Counted from the first letter of the stretch, positions 51,150 through 60,304 are shown. The stretch: 64,000 nt of DNA from Microbulbifer agarilyticus (GCF_020171345.1 NZ_JAIUZM010000001.1:930001-994000); one strand, 5' to 3'. Numbers and translations are program-made. Notes: a model not told the origin generated them from the letters alone.

Positions 51150-51575
51150 ATGAAAGCCATCACCGCCCTCGCCTTCGACTTCGGCACCAGCTCCATTGGC
51201 CTGGCCTACGGCCAAAGCCTCACCGGCAGTGCCCGTGAACTGGATCCACTTCCGGCCAAAGACGGCAAGCCGGACTGGAACCGGGTACAAAGTATCGTCG
51301 ACGAATGGAAACCCAAGGTGCTGGTGGTTGGGCTGCCACTGAACATGGACGGCAGTGAAAGCGAGTTTGGCGCCCGCGCGCGCAAATTTGGCCAGCGCCT
51401 GCACGGCCGCCTGGGCCTGCCGGTGGAATATGCCGATGAGCGCCTTAGCACCCGCGCCGCCAAAGACGAAGCGCGCGACCGTGGGCATCGCGGCAATTAC
51501 GCCGACCAGCCGGTAGACTCCATCGCCGCACGCATCTTTCTCGAGGACTGGCTGCGCAACGTCGCCACCACCTGA
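51150..51575 (+). CDS. ruvX: YqgF/RuvX, RNase H-fold nuclease for pre-16S rRNA processing
   Basis: A 141-residue RNase H-fold protein with FDFGTSSIGLAYGQ at the N-terminus (first catalytic Asp), VVGLPLNMDGSES, and DERLSTRAA with the conserved Glu. DSIAARIFLEDWL is at the C-terminus with the last Asp. The family was first proposed as a Holliday junction resolvase; in E. coli it matures the 16S rRNA 5' end. The pyrR-pyrB-pyrC genes that follow it in Pseudomonas are absent and hemC comes next. Confidence 0.94.
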   Translation: MKAITALAFDFGTSSIGLAYGQSLTGSARELDPLPAKDGKPDWNRVQSIVDEWKPKVLVVGLPLNMDGSESEFGARARKFGQRLHGRLGLPVEYADERLSTRAAKDEARDRGHRGNYADQPVDSIAARIFLEDWLRNVATT

Positions 51576-51646
51576 GTCACTGGCCGGTAATCCGGCGCAC
51601 AAGCTGGTAAACTTGCGCGCAACATCAGTCCAGCCAGTTTTCGCGC

Positions 51647-52600
51647 ATGCCCGAATCAAACAACACCACCAGTTCCCCGATTTCCACTGTCCGCATCGCT
51701 ACCCGCGAGAGCGCGCTGGCCCTGTGGCAGGCCCACTTCGTCAAAGGTGAACTGGAACGGCACCATCCGAATCTCACCGTGGAACTGCTGCCCATGACCA
51801 GCCGCGGCGACCAGCTGCTCAGCATCCCGCTGAACAAGGTGGGAGGCAAAGGGCTGTTTGTGAAAGAGCTGGAAAAAGCCATGCTGGAAGGCCGCGCCGA
51901 TATCGCCGTGCACTCGATGAAGGACGTGCCGATGGAATTCCCTGAAGGCCTGCACCTGCCGGTGATCTGTGAGCGCGAAGACCCGCGCGATGCCTTTGTG
52001 AGCAATCACTACGCCTCTTTCGCAGATCTCCCGCAGGGCGCGGTAGTTGGCACCTCCAGCCTGCGCCGCCAGTGTCAGCTGCTGGCGGTGCGCCCGGATC
52101 TCGAGGTCAAATTCCTGCGTGGCAACGTGAATACCCGCCTGGCCAAACTGGACGCCGGCGAGTACGACGCTATCATCCTCGCCGCCGCCGGCCTGCTGCG
52201 CCTGGAAATGCGTGAGCGTATCGCCGCCTACATCGAGCCGGAAGTATTGCTGCCTGCGGGCGGCCAGGGCGCCGTGGGCATCGAGTGCCGCCGTGACCCG
52301 GCGCTGGAGGCCTTGCTGGCACCACTGCAGCACGATGAAACCCGCTTCCGTCTCGACGCCGAACGCGCCATGGTGCGCCGTTTGAATGGTGGCTGCCAGG
52401 TACCGATTGGCTGCTATGCAATTTTCAGTGACGAAAGTAAAACCCAGCTGTACCTGCGTGGCCTGGTGGGCAGCCCCGACGGCGCAACCATGCTGCGCGG
52501 CGAAGTCCACGGTTCTATCGAAGAAGCGAAATCCCTCGGCATTCGCCTGGCCGAACAACTGCTGCAGGCCGGCGCCGACGAGATCCTCGCGGCCATTTAA
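51647..52600 (+). CDS. hemC: Porphobilinogen deaminase
   Basis: HemC polymerises four porphobilinogens into hydroxymethylbilane. The 317 residues contain [14 protein letters not shown] near 16, [10 protein letters not shown] and HSMKDVP. The [12 protein letters not shown] motif and the [12 protein letters not shown] arginine/asparagine motif are also present. C250 in [13 protein letters not shown] carries the dipyrromethane cofactor. The first 15 residues are a polar extension. hemD follows after 24 nt. Confidence 0.97.
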   Translation: MPESNNTTSSPISTVRIATRESALALWQAHFVKGELERHHPNLTVELLPMTSRGDQLLSIPLNKVGGKGLFVKELEKAMLEGRADIAVHSMKDVPMEFPEGLHLPVICEREDPRDAFVSNHYASFADLPQGAVVGTSSLRRQCQLLAVRPDLEVKFLRGNVNTRLAKLDAGEYDAIILAAAGLLRLEMRERIAAYIEPEVLLPAGGQGAVGIECRRDPALEALLAPLQHDETRFRLDAERAMVRRLNGGCQVPIGCYAIFSDESKTQLYLRGLVGSPDGATMLRGEVHGSIEEAKSLGIRLAEQLLQAGADEILAAI

Positions 52601-52624
52601 TTCGACCACCGCAACCGCATAGCA

Positions 52625-53413
52625 ATGACCCAACCCCTCGCCGGCCAGCGCATTCTGATCACTCGCCCCACGCACCAGAGCGACCGCTGGCAGGCACTGC
52701 TGCAAGCGCAGGGAGCGATAGTGGATAGCATTCCAATGCTGGCTATCGAACCGGTAACCGATGTGGACGCGGTACAGGCAGTAAAAAGCCTGATTATGGA
52801 TTTTGACCAGTTCGACCACGCCATCTTTGTCTCGCAGAATGCGGTGCAATGCGGCTTTGACTGGCTGGATGATTACTGGCCGCAACTGCCGCAGGGGCCG
52901 CGGTACTACGCCATCGGCGCGGCAACGGCCAAAGCGATTCGCAACCGCGGCGCCGAGCCGGAGTCTTGCGACAGTGCTGCGATGGATTCTGAAGCGCTAC
53001 TGGGCCTAGCGCCACTGCAAAACCCCGATGGCGAGCGTGTCATCCTCTTTCGCGGCCAGGGTGGGCGCCCACTGATCGGCCAGACACTGGCAGAGCGCGG
53101 CGCGCGCATCGACTACTGTGAGCTTTACCAGCGCCTGCTGCCGAGTGCAGCCTGCGAGCAACTGCGTGCCTACGCGCACACCCCCGATGCCATTACCCTG
53201 CACAGTGGGGAAACCCTGGAAAACTTGCAGCGCGCGCTGGAAGAGACCGGCAAACGCGCAGCGCTGAATAACTGCCCCCTGATCCTGCCGAGCCAGCGAG
53301 TTGCCGAACAGGCCCGGGCCCTCGGCTTCAGCAAGGTTTTTGCCGCCAAGAACGCTGGCGACGCGGCCATGCTGGACGCATTGAGCGAAGTAGTTTCCTC
53401 CCATCATTGCTGA
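52625..53413 (+). CDS. hemD: Uroporphyrinogen-III synthase
   Basis: HemD cyclises hydroxymethylbilane with inversion of ring D. The 262-residue protein has the two-lobed fold typical of the weakly conserved family. The N-terminal ILITRPTHQSDRW is followed by FVSQNAVQCGFDWL, YYAIGAATAKAIR and ILFRGQGGRPLIGQTL. ALTLHSG-like sequence (AITLHSGETLENL) is near 198. Position directly after hemC supports the call. Confidence 0.95.
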   Translation: MTQPLAGQRILITRPTHQSDRWQALLQAQGAIVDSIPMLAIEPVTDVDAVQAVKSLIMDFDQFDHAIFVSQNAVQCGFDWLDDYWPQLPQGPRYYAIGAATAKAIRNRGAEPESCDSAAMDSEALLGLAPLQNPDGERVILFRGQGGRPLIGQTLAERGARIDYCELYQRLLPSAACEQLRAYAHTPDAITLHSGETLENLQRALEETGKRAALNNCPLILPSQRVAEQARALGFSKVFAAKNAGDAAMLDALSEVVSSHHC

Positions 53414-53482
53414 AATTCCGCCGATCACGGTAAAAAATTTTATTTCCGCGCCAGACTTCCTATAAAGAACCGCTGCAGTCGC

Positions 53483-53488
53483 TATAAT
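53483..53488 (+). promoter_or_regulatory. Possible -10 box upstream of hemX
   Basis: TATAAT lies 100 nt before the hemX ATG in the 174-nt hemD-hemX gap. No good -35 is seen, so an independent hemXY promoter is only a suggestion. Confidence 0.3.
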
Positions 53489-53587
53489 TTGGCGACAAAT
53501 TTTCTAGCGGCCTCCGTGCAGTCCACCGCCCTGACAACCGCCAGAACGACCGGTGCCCCCACGCATCCACCCTGAGCAAGCGAGCCC

Positions 53588-55126
53588 ATGAGCGATAAAA
53601 AAGCCCCAGCTTCCGCCACGCCGGACGACAAAAAAACCAATAACCAGAAAGACGTGCCTACGGTGACAGACAAGGCGGAGCCGAAGAGCAACTTCGCCAA
53701 GGCCGCAGAAGGTCGCGACACAAACGGCAAAAAGGGTGACAAGGCCGCAGTAAAAACTGGCGGCTCAAAGACCGGAGCAAATACAAAAGCCCCAACCAAG
53801 CCCCGCGCCGCAAAGAAGGGCAGCGGTTGGACCTGGTTCTGGTTGCTACTACTGGCACTCATTGCCCTCGCGGTCGCCGCCTGGTACTTCATTCCCAGTG
53901 TGCGCACCCAAGCCAACAGCCACCTGCAGAACTTGCCACTGGTGGGGCGGCATTTCGCTGCCGACACACAGACCATTTCGCAGAGTGGCCGCACCACGGC
54001 CACCCGAGACAATGTATCGACAGCGGGCGGCCAGTCGAAAGGCGCCGACAGCGTATCCTCTACACCCTCCGCCACGGGTAACAACAATGCCACCGACGCA
54101 GGGTCGACAAATAACCAGAGCGCAGCAGCCGACAGCGCGCAGCCACCAGTACCCGAGCAACCCATACTGCAGCCCAGCGAATCCCAGCCCACGCCGCCGA
54201 CGGCAACTTCACCCACGCCGCCAGTAAACCAGAACCTTGAGTTGATCAAAGGCCTGCGCCAGCAACTGGAACAGCAAAATCAGGTGATCGAACAGCTGCA
54301 GCAACAGCTGGCTGGTGTACAGCGCAATGTCACCGCGCAGGGCAATCGCCTGAGCCAGCTGGGCAACGCCAGCCGCGAGGACTGGCAACTGGCCGAAGCG
54401 GATTACCTGCTGCGCCTGGCCAACCAGCGTCTGATGCTGGAGCAAGACAGCCGCTCCGCCCTCGGTCTGCTGCAGGAAGTCGACAAAATTATCCGCGACG
54501 TAGACATGCCGGATTTATACGGTGTGCGCCAGCAGCTGTCCCGCGATATCACCGCGCTCAAGCTGGTGGAAAACGTGGACCGCGAAGGCCTCTACCTGCG
54601 TTTGCGCGCGCTGGAGGAGCAGATGGTGAAATTGAACATCCAGCCCCAGTTCGACCTGGCCAAGCGCGATGCGGCCGCCATCCAGCAGCAGAACGACAAC
54701 CCCGAGATCGGCGAGGCACACTTCCGCTCCAGCTGGGATAACTTCCTCAACTTCCTCAAAGGCTCCGTGCGCATTCGCGATGGCGAGGTGGACCCGGTAC
54801 TGCTGTCGCCACAGAGTGAAACCCGATTCCGCCAGAGCCTGCGCCTGAATATGGAACAGGCCGAGTTGGCGGTACTGCGCGCGGACGACACCGTATTCAA
54901 GGATTCGATGAATCACGCGCGTCAACTGCTACTGGACTATGGCGTGGACAACCCGCAGCGCCAGGTAATCCTGCGTGAGCTGGAAGAACTCGCGCAGGAA
55001 AAAGTCAAAGTCGAGCTGCCCAACCTGAGCGCGTCGCAGACCGCACTGCGCAATTACATCGACAAAATGCACAAGGTTTCCTCCGGGCAAACCCCTGACA
55101 ACGACAACGGAGGTAGCGACTGGTGA
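53588..55126 (+). CDS. hemX: HemX family membrane protein of the heme operon
   Basis: A 512-residue protein once annotated as uroporphyrinogen-III methyltransferase; it has no SAM-methylase motif, so that name should not be used. A Lys/Ala-rich cytoplasmic N-terminus (1-76) and one membrane helix (about 79-98) come first. A Thr/Pro/Gln-rich linker and a Gln-rich coiled coil (about 215-265, QQLEQQNQVIEQLQQQL) follow, then an alpha-helical C-terminal domain. Its role is unknown. It overlaps hemY by 4 nt. Confidence 0.92.
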   Translation: MSDKKAPASATPDDKKTNNQKDVPTVTDKAEPKSNFAKAAEGRDTNGKKGDKAAVKTGGSKTGANTKAPTKPRAAKKGSGWTWFWLLLLALIALAVAAWYFIPSVRTQANSHLQNLPLVGRHFAADTQTISQSGRTTATRDNVSTAGGQSKGADSVSSTPSATGNNNATDAGSTNNQSAAADSAQPPVPEQPILQPSESQPTPPTATSPTPPVNQNLELIKGLRQQLEQQNQVIEQLQQQLAGVQRNVTAQGNRLSQLGNASREDWQLAEADYLLRLANQRLMLEQDSRSALGLLQEVDKIIRDVDMPDLYGVRQQLSRDITALKLVENVDREGLYLRLRALEEQMVKLNIQPQFDLAKRDAAAIQQQNDNPEIGEAHFRSSWDNFLNFLKGSVRIRDGEVDPVLLSPQSETRFRQSLRLNMEQAELAVLRADDTVFKDSMNHARQLLLDYGVDNPQRQVILRELEELAQEKVKVELPNLSASQTALRNYIDKMHKVSSGQTPDNDNGGSDW

Positions 55127-56376
55127 AACGCTTTCTCCTATTTACCCTGCTGTTGCTGCTCGGCGGCGCCTTCCTCGCCGAGGCCATGCGCTCCTACCCA
55201 GGCTACCTGCTATTAATGATCGGCGGCGATGGCGGGAAACGTATTGAAATGAACCTGTGGGTCGCCATCGGCGGCCTGGCCCTGGGCGTACTCGCGCTGT
55301 TCCTGTTTATCTGGTTGCTGCGCAGCATTGCGCGGGCGATTGGCGGCAGCGTCAGCCGCATCCGCTTCGGCCGCAGCCGTATTGCACGCCGCCGGCTTAC
55401 CAACGGCCTGGTGGAGTTTATGGAAGGCAACTGGGCACGCGCGCGGCGATTACTGCTGAAAAGCGCCGCGCGCTCCGATGCGCCCATCATCAATTACCTG
55501 GCGGCCGCACGCAGTGCATTCGAACTCGGATACCGGGACGAAGCCAACGAGCTTCTGGCCAAGGCCGAAGCCACCGGCGACGACACCCAACTCGCCGTAG
55601 CCATCAGCCAGGCGCGCATGCAATTGCTCGACAAGCACTACGAGCAATGTATCGCCAGCCTGCAGCGCGCCATGCAGCAGGAGCCCAATCATCCGGCACT
55701 GCTACAACTGCTACGCCACGCCTATTACAACATCGGCGAATGGCACGGACTGCGCGAGCTGTTACCGAGACTGGAAAAACACGGCAGCATGCCCGAGTCG
55801 CAGTTCCAGCAGCTGGAGCTCGAGGTCTACCAGAACCTGCTGCGCGACGCCGCCAATCGCGACGATAAAGAAAAGTTGCGCGAAACCTGGCACAGCCTCA
55901 GCGGGCGCTGGCAGCGCAATATTGAGCTGCGCAATCTCTATGGGGAAATGCTGCACAAGGTGGGCGACGACGTTGAAGCGGAAAAACACCTGCGCTGGAT
56001 TTTGAACCGGGAGTGGCGCGCGGACACCGTGCGTTTATACGGGCACCTGACCGGCGCCGACGCCAGTCAGCAGGTCACCATCGCCGAAGGCTGGCAGAAG
56101 GAATACGGGGAAAACGCCGATCTTCTCACCTGCCTGGGCCGTCTGTATCTGCGCAATCAAATCTGGGGCAAGGCGCGGCAGTACTTTGAAAAGAGCCTGC
56201 TGCTGCGCTCGGATCCGGAGACCTCCGCCGAGCTGGCGCGACTGCTGTATGCCCTCGGCGAAAAAGACAAAGCCGCGCAGCTGTATGAGCAAGGGCTGCT
56301 GCAGGCGGTCTCCACCCTGCCCCAGCTACCGCTACCCGACCAGCAAGCGCATATGCTCAGCACGCGGGCATCCTGA
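55123..56376 (+). CDS. hemY: HemY family TPR-like membrane protein
   Basis: A 417-residue protein of the proteobacterial HemY_N family, not the Bacillus protoporphyrinogen oxidase of the same name. Two membrane helices (about 4-20 and 43-66) are followed by a long alpha-helical region of TPR-like repeats. Examples are NYLAAARSAFELGYRDEA and LGRLYLRNQIWGKARQYF. The start is a GTG within the hemX stop (GTGA). It probably works with HemX near the heme pathway at the inner membrane; the exact function is not known. Confidence 0.93.
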   Translation: MKRFLLFTLLLLLGGAFLAEAMRSYPGYLLLMIGGDGGKRIEMNLWVAIGGLALGVLALFLFIWLLRSIARAIGGSVSRIRFGRSRIARRRLTNGLVEFMEGNWARARRLLLKSAARSDAPIINYLAAARSAFELGYRDEANELLAKAEATGDDTQLAVAISQARMQLLDKHYEQCIASLQRAMQQEPNHPALLQLLRHAYYNIGEWHGLRELLPRLEKHGSMPESQFQQLELEVYQNLLRDAANRDDKEKLRETWHSLSGRWQRNIELRNLYGEMLHKVGDDVEAEKHLRWILNREWRADTVRLYGHLTGADASQQVTIAEGWQKEYGENADLLTCLGRLYLRNQIWGKARQYFEKSLLLRSDPETSAELARLLYALGEKDKAAQLYEQGLLQAVSTLPQLPLPDQQAHMLSTRAS

Positions 56377-56505
56377 TCACAGGAGTCCGCGCAACGCCTC
56401 CGGGGCCAGTCCCCAGCCGTATTTTTCGTTGTCCGCCAGCGCAACGGCTTCCGACGGTTCCAGGAAGGCCAGCTCATGGTTGGTCGACAATCCGATACTT
56501 TTCAC
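56377..56505 (-). pseudogene. Short coding-like remnant, 42 codons
   Basis: A GTG-initiated frame of 42 residues (begins VKSIGLSTNHELAFLEPSEA, ends EALRGLL) runs tail-to-tail with hemY with no gap between stops. It has normal GC-rich codon use. The neighbouring frame just upstream (LEDSEVCEKYRIVDQP) also looks coding-like, as if a frameshift near 56480 split a once longer protein. I cannot name a family. It could equally be a real small protein or a chance frame. Confidence 0.3.
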
Positions 56506-56567
56506 ATACTTCGGAATCTTCTAAAGCGATAAAAGCTTCCCAAGTAACAACAGAGCCCAGAAACGTC

Positions 56568-57005
56568 TTAACGCACAATGACAGAAGTTTCGTACAGCGC
56601 CTGTTTTATCATCCCAATCTGCTTATGCAGGAAATGTTCACCACTACCAGTGAAAGTCCACGCAATAGATACCAAATTAGAAAGTACGCAAATCCAGAAT
56701 ATTTGGCGAAAAGGTTGTTTCGATGTCTTGTGATTGAACAGTGCCTGCCCCAACAGGGCTCCCGGCCAACCACCAATGAACGACAGCAAATGCAGGGTAT
56801 TTTCGCTGGTACGCCAGCGCCCCGTTAGTGCAGCCAACTTATCCCACCCATAGACCAAGATGGTCAAAATCGAGAGCATACCAATGAGATAGAGCATCTC
56901 AATTGGGTAACGGTTGATTGAAATCGCAAAAGCTATACCGGCTAAAAAACCGGCCACAATGGAGAACTGGAAAAATATGAACCACGCTTTTTTACTGCGT
57001 TTCAT
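56568..57005 (-). CDS. DUF1294 small membrane protein
   Basis: A 145-residue protein with about four membrane helices and the DUF1294 signature: GWDKLAALTGRWRTSENTLH near 53-72, GGWPGALLGQ near 78 and NHKTSKQPFR near 91. Function is unknown; some family members carry a cold-shock domain, which this one lacks. It is the first of three AT-richer minus-strand genes between the hem and ubiD-rho clusters. Confidence 0.85.
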   Translation of the reverse strand: MKRSKKAWFIFFQFSIVAGFLAGIAFAISINRYPIEMLYLIGMLSILTILVYGWDKLAALTGRWRTSENTLHLLSFIGGWPGALLGQALFNHKTSKQPFRQIFWICVLSNLVSIAWTFTGSGEHFLHKQIGMIKQALYETSVIVR

Positions 57006-57107
57006 AGTTCAAACCACGACTGGCTATCATCCGCGGGCACCATCCGGCTGCATAGCGTCCCAACGCAGAATAGAAATGGGTTGCGTCCATCAAACTGGTG
57101 GCCGCTC

Positions 57108-57545
57108 CTATTGATCGCTAACCAGGTAATTCAGTATATCGACGACCTGTTGTGGGGTAGTTGCCCATGCATATGCCGCAGCGTCCACTTCTTTTAGGGG
57201 GTGGACGATATCTTCAGCATGCAAGGTAATGTATGGCTTACCCAGAGCGGCGCAATAGCCCGCATCAAACGCTGCATTCCATTGCTTATACTTATCACCA
57301 AACCGAATGATCGCAACATCACATTGTTCGATGAGCGTCTTTGTGCGTATTGCGTTTACTTTTGCCGACTTGTGATCGCGCCAAAAACCGGATTCTTCAG
57401 TGCCAAGCACATCACCTGCCGCATCACTGGCAGCGTGATCGGTGACTGCAGATGAAAAAACAAAATCACTCCCGGCACAACCATCGATAATTTGTTTGCG
57501 CCAGTCTGTGTGGATTTCACCGGAAAGATAGATGTTTAGCCCCAT
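57108..57545 (-). CDS. YtoQ-like, nucleoside 2-deoxyribosyltransferase-fold protein
   Basis: From the ATG at 57545, with AAGGA 8 nt upstream, it is 145 residues starting MGLNIYLSGEIHTDWR. The frame is open 15 codons further but without similarity. YLSGEIHTDWR, TDHAASD and DVAIIRFGDKYKQWNAAFDAGY match the YtoQ family, which has a deoxyribosyltransferase-like Rossmann fold. Substrate and biological role are unknown. Its codon use and GC are lower than the core genes around it. Confidence 0.8.
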   Translation of the reverse strand: MGLNIYLSGEIHTDWRKQIIDGCAGSDFVFSSAVTDHAASDAAGDVLGTEESGFWRDHKSAKVNAIRTKTLIEQCDVAIIRFGDKYKQWNAAFDAGYCAALGKPYITLHAEDIVHPLKEVDAAAYAWATTPQQVVDILNYLVSDQ

Positions 57546-57681
57546 AATTGTATTCCTTAAACCTAAAATATACTTATATAAAAACTTCATTCTTTAAGCA
57601 GCATAAAGCAACCCGCTAACTTCTGCCGTTTGATAATGGCCGAGGGGAGCAAGCCGGTGTCCAATATACTTCCTAACGTCT

Positions 57682-58062
57682 TTACTTACTTTTATGGACT
57701 AACTTATGCGCATGCTGCTCCCAATCCTGGCCGTCAAATTCAGTGATGTTAATTGATACTGGTACGGTATCCAGGCAATTCACATTAATGTCGATACCAT
57801 CTGGGTTTGACCTGGGCGTATAAAACGGCTTGATGCCGCACGCCTTACAAAAGGTATGCTTTGCAACGCCAGTGCCGAAGGTGTAGGTAGAAATCGAATC
57901 GGCCCCGGATAGCAAGCGAAATTTATTGAGCGGAACGATCAAATGTAGGAACCCGGACTTCGAACAGATTGAGCAGTTACAGCGATCGACCTCAAGTACT
58001 TCTGGGGCCTCCACCTCAAAAGTGATGGCTTCGCAGTGACAGCTACCCTGATAGAGCATCAT
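57682..58062 (-). CDS. GFA-family (glutathione-dependent formaldehyde-activating-like) zinc protein
   Basis: A 126-residue protein with the GFA zinc motifs: C8-H-C10, C28-N-C30 and C33, then CKACG with two more cysteines. GFA proteins resemble Gfa of Paracoccus, proposed to speed the glutathione-formaldehyde reaction, but most members have no proven role. The start could be either of two adjacent ATGs. GFA genes are common in mobile gene pools, consistent with the island setting. Confidence 0.85.
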   Translation of the reverse strand: MMLYQGSCHCEAITFEVEAPEVLEVDRCNCSICSKSGFLHLIVPLNKFRLLSGADSISTYTFGTGVAKHTFCKACGIKPFYTPRSNPDGIDINVNCLDTVPVSINITEFDGQDWEQHAHKLVHKSK

Positions 58063-58163
58063 ATAATCTCACGTAAAGCCAACCTCACTGGGCCAGGCAT
58101 TAAAATCCTCGCCAACCGTTTTTATCATATCCATACGCCCTCCCTGGCGCTGTGGTGGCTTAT

Positions 58164-59627
58164 TTAAAGTCCGAGCTCACCCCAGATCTCGTCGACTTTC
58201 TGCGTTACTTCCGGGTCTTTCACAATTGGGCGCCCCCACTCGCGGGTGGTTTCGCCTTCCCACTTGTTGGTGGCGTCAAAACCGATTTTGGAACCCAGGC
58301 CGGATACCGGTGAGGCGAAGTCCAGGTAGTCGATGGGTGTGTTTTCGACCATGACGGTGTCCCGCGCGGGATCCATTCGGGTGGTCATGGCCCAGATCAC
58401 ATCCTTCCAGTCGCGGGCGTTCACGTCGTCGTCGGCAACGATGACGAACTTGGTATACATAAACTGCCGCAGGAAGGACCAGACGCCCATCATCACGCGC
58501 TTGGCGTGGCCGGGGTACTGCTTCTTCATGGTGACCACCGCCAAGCGATAGGAGCAGCCTTCCGGGGGCAGGTAGAAATCGACGATTTCCGGGAACTGCT
58601 TGCGCAGGATGGGCACGAAGACTTCGTTCAGCGCTTCGCCGAGTACCGCCGGTTCATCGGGTGGACGGCCGGTGTAGGTACTGTGGTAAATAGGGTCTTT
58701 GCGATGGGTAATTTTCTCGACGGTGAAGACCGGGAAGCTGTCCACCTCGTTGTAGTAGCCGGTGTGGTCCCCATAGGGGCCCTCATCCGCCATATCTTCT
58801 GGGTAGATATAGCCCTCGAGCACGTATTCGGCGCTTGCCGGCACCTGCAGGTTACTGAGTTTGGCCTCGGCCACTTCGGTCTTGCTTCCGCGCAACAGGC
58901 CGGCAAATGCGTATTCCGACAGGGTATCGGGTACGGGGGTGACGGCGCCGAGGATGGTGGCGGGATCGGCACCGAGCGCGACGGCTACCGGAAAGGGCTC
59001 ACCGGGGAATTCCTGCTGCCACTCGCGGAAGTCCAGGGCACCGCCGCGATGGGAGAGCCAGCGCATGATCAGGCGGTTCTTGCCGATCAGCTGCATGCGG
59101 TAGATGCCGAGGTTCTGGCGCTTCTTTTCCGGTCCGCGGGTAATCACCAGCGGCCAGGTGACTAGCGGCGCGGCGTCGCCGGGCCAGCAGGTCTGTATCG
59201 GCAGTTTGGTGAGGTCGATGTCGCCAGTTTCGATTTCGATCTGCTGAGAGTCGGCCTTACTCACGACTTTCGGCCCCATATTCATGACTTGTTTGAATAT
59301 GGGGAGCTTTTGCCAAGCGTCCTTGAAACCCTCTGGCGGCTGCGGCTCCTTGAGGAACGCCAGCAGCTCACCAACCTGGCGCAGCTCGGAGATGGACTCT
59401 TTACCCATACCAAGGGCGACGCGCTCGGGCGTACCAAATAGGTTGGCGAGCACCGGGGTATCGTAGCCGGTGGGGTTTTCAAACAGCAACGCCGGGCCAC
59501 CGGCACGCAGGACGCGGTCGGCGATTTCTGTCATTTCCAGGTAGGGGCTTACCGGGTGGGTAATACGCTTCAGCAGGCCGCGCTTTTCCAGCAGCTTGAT
59601 AAAGTCGCGCAGATCTTTGTATTTCAT
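58164..59627 (-). CDS. ubiD: 3-octaprenyl-4-hydroxybenzoate decarboxylase UbiD
   Basis: UbiD decarboxylates the polyprenylated hydroxybenzoate intermediate of ubiquinone synthesis with the prenylated FMN made by UbiX. The 487 residues start [17 protein letters not shown] and carry the typical [22 protein letters not shown] segment near 45. Later motifs are [19 protein letters not shown] and [16 protein letters not shown], with [14 protein letters not shown] in the second half. Length is normal. It is near rho and trxA, as in Pseudomonas. Confidence 0.97.
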   Translation of the reverse strand: MKYKDLRDFIKLLEKRGLLKRITHPVSPYLEMTEIADRVLRAGGPALLFENPTGYDTPVLANLFGTPERVALGMGKESISELRQVGELLAFLKEPQPPEGFKDAWQKLPIFKQVMNMGPKVVSKADSQQIEIETGDIDLTKLPIQTCWPGDAAPLVTWPLVITRGPEKKRQNLGIYRMQLIGKNRLIMRWLSHRGGALDFREWQQEFPGEPFPVAVALGADPATILGAVTPVPDTLSEYAFAGLLRGSKTEVAEAKLSNLQVPASAEYVLEGYIYPEDMADEGPYGDHTGYYNEVDSFPVFTVEKITHRKDPIYHSTYTGRPPDEPAVLGEALNEVFVPILRKQFPEIVDFYLPPEGCSYRLAVVTMKKQYPGHAKRVMMGVWSFLRQFMYTKFVIVADDDVNARDWKDVIWAMTTRMDPARDTVMVENTPIDYLDFASPVSGLGSKIGFDATNKWEGETTREWGRPIVKDPEVTQKVDEIWGELGL

Positions 59628-59739
59628 GCTTTATGGGTCGACGGGAAATTCACCGGCCAGTGTAAAACAGTCAGCACAAAATAGGGAACGAACGCTGTCA
59701 ATTCGACAGAGTTGGGGAGATTTAGGGAGGGGAGAACAA

Positions 59740-59760
59740 CCCGCAGTACAGGACTGCGGG
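59740..59760 (-). terminator. Hairpin after the RRM gene
   Basis: An 8-bp perfect stem (59740-59747 with 59753-59760) with a 5-nt loop, followed on the minus strand by an interrupted U-rich stretch (TTGTTCTCC). A likely but weak terminator, 22 nt past the RRM stop. Confidence 0.45.
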
Positions 59761-59768
59761 CTGCCGAA

Positions 59769-59788
59769 CTTCTAAGAAATCTTAGAAG
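59769..59788 (-). repeat. Stem-loop containing the RRM-gene stop codon
   Basis: Perfect 8-bp arms CTTCTAAG/CTTAGAAG around AAAT. The TAA stop (59784-59782) lies in one arm. It forms a tandem pair with the next hairpin. Confidence 0.45.
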
Positions 59789-60051
59789 CGGGGACGACGC
59801 GGACGGTCTTCGCGCGGCTTGGCTTCGTTAACACGGATGTTACGGCCAGACAGCGGCTGATCATTCATTTCTTCGATTGCCTTACGCGCTTCGTCGTCGT
59901 TCGGCATTTCTACGAAACCAAAACCTTTAGAACGGCCAGTTTCCCGGTCAGTGATTACAGTAGCCCGGGAGATTTCACCGAACGCACCAAAAGCTTCGTG
60001 CAGTTCGTCAGAGGTTACGCCGTAGGCCAGATTTCCAATATAGATATTCAC
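59782..60051 (-). CDS. Small RNA-binding protein, single RRM
   Basis: An 89-residue single-RRM protein of the bacterial Rbp type. RNP2 is IYIGNL (3-8), RNP1 is KGFGFVEM (42-49), and a short basic tail (KPREDRPRRPRF) follows. In cyanobacteria and some proteobacteria such proteins are cold-induced and bind single-stranded RNA. Here it has a strong candidate promoter that would give a leader of about 157 nt, similar to cold-shock mRNAs. It lies between rho and ubiD. Confidence 0.93.
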   Translation of the reverse strand: MNIYIGNLAYGVTSDELHEAFGAFGEISRATVITDRETGRSKGFGFVEMPNDDEARKAIEEMNDQPLSGRNIRVNEAKPREDRPRRPRF

Positions 60052-60214
60052 AAAAAAGTCTCACATGAGTAAGTGGGCTGTCGTGCATTCACAAACGGAT
60101 AACCAGCACCACCACGTTATCCACTTGAGTTTGGTCCGGAGTCAGACAACTTCCCAGCTATCTGGAACCAATTCGGTAAGTGTTGAAAAACCGCACAACA
60201 CATTGGTGGAAGCC

Positions 60215-60243
60215 TTTATATGCCTAACACCGAGGGTTTTCAA
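60215..60243 (-). promoter_or_regulatory. Sigma-70 promoter of the RRM gene
   Basis: On the minus strand TTGAAA and TATAAA are 17 nt apart. The predicted transcript would start near 60208, leaving a leader of roughly 157 nt. The remaining sequence to the rho terminator (60244-60304) shows nothing else. Confidence 0.6.
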
Positions 60244-60304
60244 CTGAATTCGACGTAATTTCACGCCTCATTCAACGTATTGCAAATTTCATCTGCATTA
60301 CACG

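Noticed and set aside
57006..58163. Integron gene cassettes with attC sites
   Set aside because: GFA genes are common integron cargo, but I could not find paired GTTRRRY/RYYYAAC core sites in the gaps (57006-57107, 57591-57681, 58063-58163), nor an integrase.
60065..60247. 60-codon plus-strand frame in the RRM gene leader
   Set aside because: It overlaps the predicted promoter and leader of the RRM gene, with no ribosome site and no coding character.
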